Shown here: one piece after another, positions 59,276-64,000 of the stretch | Numbering within the stretch: the first letter of the stretch is position 1 | How the letters are laid out: every line of letters begins with the position of its first letter | NCBI GenBank assembly: GCA_023974075.1 | Contig: CM043792.1 | Span: 24,123,514-24,187,513, forward strand | Direction: 5' to 3' | DNA length: 64,000 nucleotides | Source of the DNA: Chaenocephalus aceratus | Lineage: Eukaryota > Chordata > Actinopteri > Perciformes > Channichthyidae | The notes under the pieces: generated by a model | Database searches by the model: none | Told to the model about the DNA's origin: nothing | What the model saw: the letters and a program-made list of their open reading frames with translations, nothing else | Position numbers and translations under genes: made by a program

Positions 59276-60396
59276 CTGATTTGTTGTTGTGTTGATATTT
59301 GGTTGATGTTGATATATTGAATGCACTAAAATAACCTTTTTATACTGTTTTTCTAGTGTTCCAGTGAAAGACTTATCTATCCGTTGTTATGAAGTCTTTT
59401 TGCTCATACTGACAAAGAATGGAACAATAAACACTAGAAACGTGGTTGTGAACCATGAATAGAAAAACAGATTGTGTTGCATAATCACAAACGACAAAGG
59501 CTTCTCTGTATTGCATAACTGCACCGGCCACTTGTATTATTAAAACTTTAACCATGCATTATTTTTCTACTGCAGCTCGACCCCGAGCAGGAATGTAAAC
59601 ACACAACATAGAGGGAAGTGTGTTATGTAATTCTTAGATTCTATCAAGAAGAAAGGCGTCATGGAGGGCAAGTATTCAGCCGTCACATGGTTTATAAGCT
59701 TGAGTGCCTTCCAGCCCAATGTGACAGTTATAGCCGTCAATTATGACATTTAAATGTAATGTGTCTGCCAAAGGCTTCGTGGCACTTTCCGAACATTGTG
59801 TAACTTGTTTTAAAGGGCTGTGTTGGCTCGTAAAAGGCCGCCCCACAATGAAACAGCAATTCTCACTACATTATTATCATACGGTAAAATGTAGAGGCAA
59901 GCTCAGACTCATAAAGACACATTCTTCACAAATGCAAAGCTTCAGATACACATTTGTGCATGTCTGACTTTTCAATACATCGCCAAATGCTGCCTCAGTC
60001 TTGTCATGTCAGTATTGTCTATATTTAAATTGTATTATGTTGATAATTCTGATAGTAGGGCATCTAATGCAGGGCTGTCTGTCAGATGAGAGGAATCTCT
60101 TACTGACGATTCTTCAATTTTTCCCTGTTAAAGGTTTATATTCTGGCTCGGCAGGGGAGTTTTCCTTTCCACAGCTTTAATCTAACGAGAGGGTGTCCTA
60201 TACTGTACACATTTTGAAGCCCAAATATCTGATTTGTGATTTTTGGCTAAATAAAACTGCCTTGAATCATTAAAAGGCCTGTAGCCTGCACTCTGATCTG
60301 GACGTGTAAGCAGATTTTGTTGTTGTTGATATACTGGAATCTCAAGCTTGTAAAGAGATTAGCCCTTGAATGTATTGAGTGATAAAAGGCCTGGGA

Positions 60397-60463
<67 letters not shown>

Positions 60464-63400
60464 TGCGAGCGTGCGTGTGTGTTCTTTAGTTTAGTCATGG
60501 GAGTTTCCTATCAAAGAATGTGACACAAACAGAGAAACCTAACAGAAACATTGGTAATCAGTGTTCGTGTATACATTCCTTAAATCTGATGAAAATAAAT
60601 TAAGGATACCTTCATTTTACATTATTTCCACCACCTATTTAGACAATAAATACACTTTCTCTCTGAACTCTTGTGTGGTATTGATTGTGTTGCCAGGTTA
60701 GAGTCATATACACATTAAGGAAGAGTCAGAAAATGATATCTAAATCTTAAAAAGGCCATGGTATACAGGAAATGGTAACCCAACTCAACACATTTACAGA
60801 TATGCCATGGGGATCTCATGGATTAGGAAGAGTTTTTTACCTAAATAATTTACCTAATTTGGATATTTGTCCCAAAACTCCTTCCCACGCATTTCATCTC
60901 CTCTACCGCTCTGATCTCCTGTTGGAAATGTAATAACCCGCAAGAAGGAAATTAAGGGGTTAATTGATCAAAAATGGCCGAGTGTTGCCTCTTTATAAAT
61001 GAATATTTTAGTAACTTAATAAATAATGTGTTCGTTGTTATTGTGTGAGTTTAGGGGTCTGAAAAGGGCAAAAATATGATAACTAATCGATTACTGCAAA
61101 CAGGCACAGGGGATTGTCTATGAATGGCATTGGCAACCAAGGACACGCATGACAGAGCACATTTTCTCAATTGCGAAACTCAGTCTATATCAGTTGATAT
61201 GAGCAACTTTGAAATGTCATGAACACACACAGCTCGCGTGTTTCTGTCTCTCTCTGTGAAGGCTCTCTGTAGGCCTTTCATGGCTTTGAAGCATGCGAGT
61301 CAGTCATGCATCCGTAGGAAACTGAAACACCGTTGAGCAGGGGAACATATTTATAGACCAAGTGTGATGTTTCACATTCCCCCTTTATCATCGTGGCCAC
61401 CAGCAGCCTGCACAGTGTCGGTTTCATCCCGCACAGTGCAGCCTCACAGGATCATGTCAGCAAAAGGGTCGTTTGGATAATTTAAAGCTCAGTGTGTGAC
61501 CCGGAGGAGGCCTGTTGCTCACTAGACTAGATTCACATAGATACATATTTTGTGTTGTTTTCAAAAAAGGAACGTGCTTCGAGTCATTATTTGTTGACTT
61601 CTTGGGTTTTCTTTTTAAACACATAAAACAATCGAGATTGGATCTTTCATTGTTTACCTAGATTGTAGAACATCATGTTGAACACGAATAGAGGCAACCT
61701 AAAATAGGAATAGTGTGAGAAATGAGAGCTGGAGCTGTGGTGTGGTGCAGCATATCAGGCTGCTGTAAAGGATGCTTTCTAATTCAAAGCATGCGCTGAA
61801 ATATGGCTTCACAGTTTCTCGCTTGTGGTTTGTGTGTGTGAGCCACCTTCAGCAGAAAATGTCGCCCGGTAAAGTAGGACAGAGAACAGCGAGCTGTGTG
61901 CAGCAGTTGCCCGGAAACCAGAGAGCCAATAATGTTCTCACAGAGCCAGCACTGTTTATTCATGTACGGCTGTCGCCATTGCGGCTCCCGCAGACCCACT
62001 TTTCATCGACACGCAGCCAAATATGGAGGCTGCCTGCTCTGAGCGCGCACCAGCCGCTATCTCTCTGAACATAAACGGTGCAGAGCCATTATAGCAGTCT
62101 ACCGACAGGAAATGTCGGTCTACAGGCTGTGACTATCAAAATGGTGGTTCATATTTCGACGGCAGCCACAACGCATCTTTTGTCCGCAGCGCACCCGCCT
62201 TTGTCTCCTCCATTGCGGGGAGAATTTAAACAGATAGCAGCAAATATATCTTGTATCTTTAACTTGATCGAGAACGAAGACGGGTGAACGACAGACCGCC
62301 TCCCTGCTCATGTTGCGATTACCTTTCACACATCTGCAGGAAATGATTCCACTTCTAATTAACCTAAAATATAATCCAAACCAATTAAAACACATGTGTA
62401 TCTTTATACATGTGCGTCATCAAGGGGATATTTGAAGGATGTTATAGTTTGAACAACATGAGGATAAGCACAGATCAAGAATAAATGTAGAGAAATGTAT
62501 TTGTAGACTGTATGTTCTAATCATTCTTAATTTGTGTGGCAAATGAGTGTGAATTAACTGCACTTTTTTTTTTTTATAAAGTCACCTTTAGGTTGCATGT
62601 GTCATGGGGAGGCTGCCAGGTCTTTTAAAATCGCCACAGTGGCAAACATTGTGTTGTCCGTCAGGGTCAGTGGAAAATTCTGGCCCACAACATCAACAAA
62701 AAAAGGCTTTGGTGGTTGATACCAGATACAATTTCACCCTTCTTTATTCATTAAATGTTTGAAATCTCACAGGACTGCTCATACTGCGCAGTCTGCATGA
62801 TTGTTGGTATTCATTTTAAATTGACAGACATGGAAAAAATGGAAGACAACGGGAATAAAAACCTGAAAATGAAATAATACAGTATTGTGCCAATGTTTCT
62901 TTCTGCTTATTATTTGTGTTATCTATTTGACCTTCCGTTCAACAGATCTAATGGTAATGTGGAGGACCTGAAGGCTTTGGCATGAGAAAGACTGCACGAT
63001 TATTATACGTCCATGTTTATCTTGGGGAAAATGTTTGTTTTGGTCAAAATGTGTTTGTAGAATTGTTTTACTATTTTCATTTAGAATGAATAGCTGACCA
63101 ATAATGATAATTGCACCTGAGGCCTAATAAAATGAAGCTGCAGTTGGCAGTTTATTCAGTTAAACAATGTGGTTTTATTTATGCGATTATTATTTTTGAG
63201 TTAAGGTTTTCTTCACCATCGATTTTGTCGTTCAATATTAACATAATAATACAAATAATAATATGCTACCGAATGCAGACTAACAAACGTTTTGTGTTCA
63301 ATCAAAATATAAATGCTTCGTTTTATTTTTGAGATAGGCAACAGCTTCAAACAAGAAGTAAAAAAACACAACATTTGTAATTAATAATTTTAAGAAAATC

Positions 63401-64000
63401 AATAATAATAGTATTAGCATTTTATCATTTTAAATAATTTTAACAGTGATAATAATAACAATAATAATAATATAAACAATGACACTAATGTTCCAGAACA
63501 AAGTATTACTACTACTGATAGTGATAATTATCAAAATCAATTACAGGCCCTCAACATATTTATACAAAACAGAATAAAAATGTAATTATATTAAAACAAA
63601 CGATCCTTTTTTAAATTGTATTTGGATGCACAAAACATTGATCCACTTATTTCACTCTAAATTTCGTCTGGTTTAATATGTCATTTAAATGTTGCCAAAC
63701 TTTGTAGGGAAATCCCTTTTGGAGTCCAGTTTACCAAATAAATGCAAATAATCAACACTCATCCAGGAATTATTATAATGTCCTTTAGTCCTTCAGAAGA
63801 AAATGTATTTATATAAATTATGACTGTGAATATTCTGCATGTTTTTGAGTTAAGAAACTAAGAAATATTAATGAGGTCGTTATGGACTATATTTGCTTTT
63901 CATTTAATTTGGTTGGTCTTCAAAAATCATTCAATAATTTAGTCTAAATAAACCGAATTTCCCTTACGGTTAACGTGCAATATGCCTAAAAGAAATACCC
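59276..64000. other. Non-coding region downstream of cbx4
   Basis: Apart from the 60399-60481 microsatellite there is no gene or named repeat. The last kilobase is very AT-rich, with AATAATAAT stretches near 63408-63475. A GC-balanced, complex block at 61730-62290 could be regulatory. Confidence 0.4.
60399..60481. repeat. (GT)n plus (GTGC)n compound microsatellite
   Basis: GT run to about 60445, then GCGTGCGTGCGTGCGTGCG with one GAGC unit, ending in GT. Confidence 0.95.

Noticed and set aside
61772..62287. Open frames of 98 and 69 residues downstream of cbx4
   Set aside because: No recognisable domain, and the antisense frames are equally long. More likely complex non-coding DNA.

Overview
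The window is vertebrate, almost certainly teleost, nuclear DNA. It has long (CA)n/(GT)n microsatellites every few kilobases, many fish-type DNA transposons, GT-AG introns, and one recognisable host gene with five coding exons. No prokaryotic, viral or organellar gene organisation was seen. The host gene is cbx4 (Polycomb chromobox protein 4), on the plus strand with coding exons between 51974 and 57750. A CpG-containing promoter region with a perfect CRE lies just upstream. The large non-coding flanks (about 1-13 kb, 32-51 kb and 58-64 kb) fit the gene-poor, regulatory-rich surroundings expected of a developmental regulator. Several microsatellite-free stretches look like possible conserved non-coding elements, but this cannot be shown without alignment.

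The most striking part is 13289-32238, which I read as a nested set of DNA transposons. The outermost layer is an EnSpm/CACTA-like element whose ends both read CACAGCAAA inward. It carries a multi-exon ORF1 (22650-28474) and, 9 nt later, an ORF2 (28484-31507) with a C2H2 zinc finger and a Tnp2-like transposase, followed by tandem subterminal repeats. Inside its 5' part sits a PIF/Harbinger-like element (13767-22034) with a 16-bp terminal inverted repeat (TIR), a TTA target-site duplication (TSD) and a decayed MADF-domain gene. Inside that is a Tc1-like element (about 14500-20956). Inside the Tc1 element are two separate P-element-like transposons: A (14795-16540, flanked by GGTTAAAG) and B (16559-20346, flanked by GCCCTGCC), side by side and in opposite orientation. 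B encodes a THAP domain and part of a P-type RNase H transposase.

In the 3' part of the CACTA-like element, an unclassified 2.73-kb transposon (25610-28341) with long terminal inverted repeats and G-tract modules splits the last exon of ORF1, leaving an 8-bp duplication. Two shorter dispersed repeats interrupt ORF2. Every transposon gene seen here is broken by stops, frameshifts or insertions, so the complex looks dead as mobile DNA. It still records the order of invasion: CACTA, then Harbinger, then Tc1, then the P-like pair.

Layout: 1-13288 non-coding, with microsatellites, a poly-G tract and a TTAA-flanked MITE (12336-12954). 13289-32238 transposon nest. 32239-51650 non-coding, with many microsatellites and a piggyBac-like 5' fragment near 36530-37035. 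51650-57750 cbx4 promoter and coding exons. 57751-64000 the 3' UTR, its probable polyadenylation signals, and non-coding DNA.
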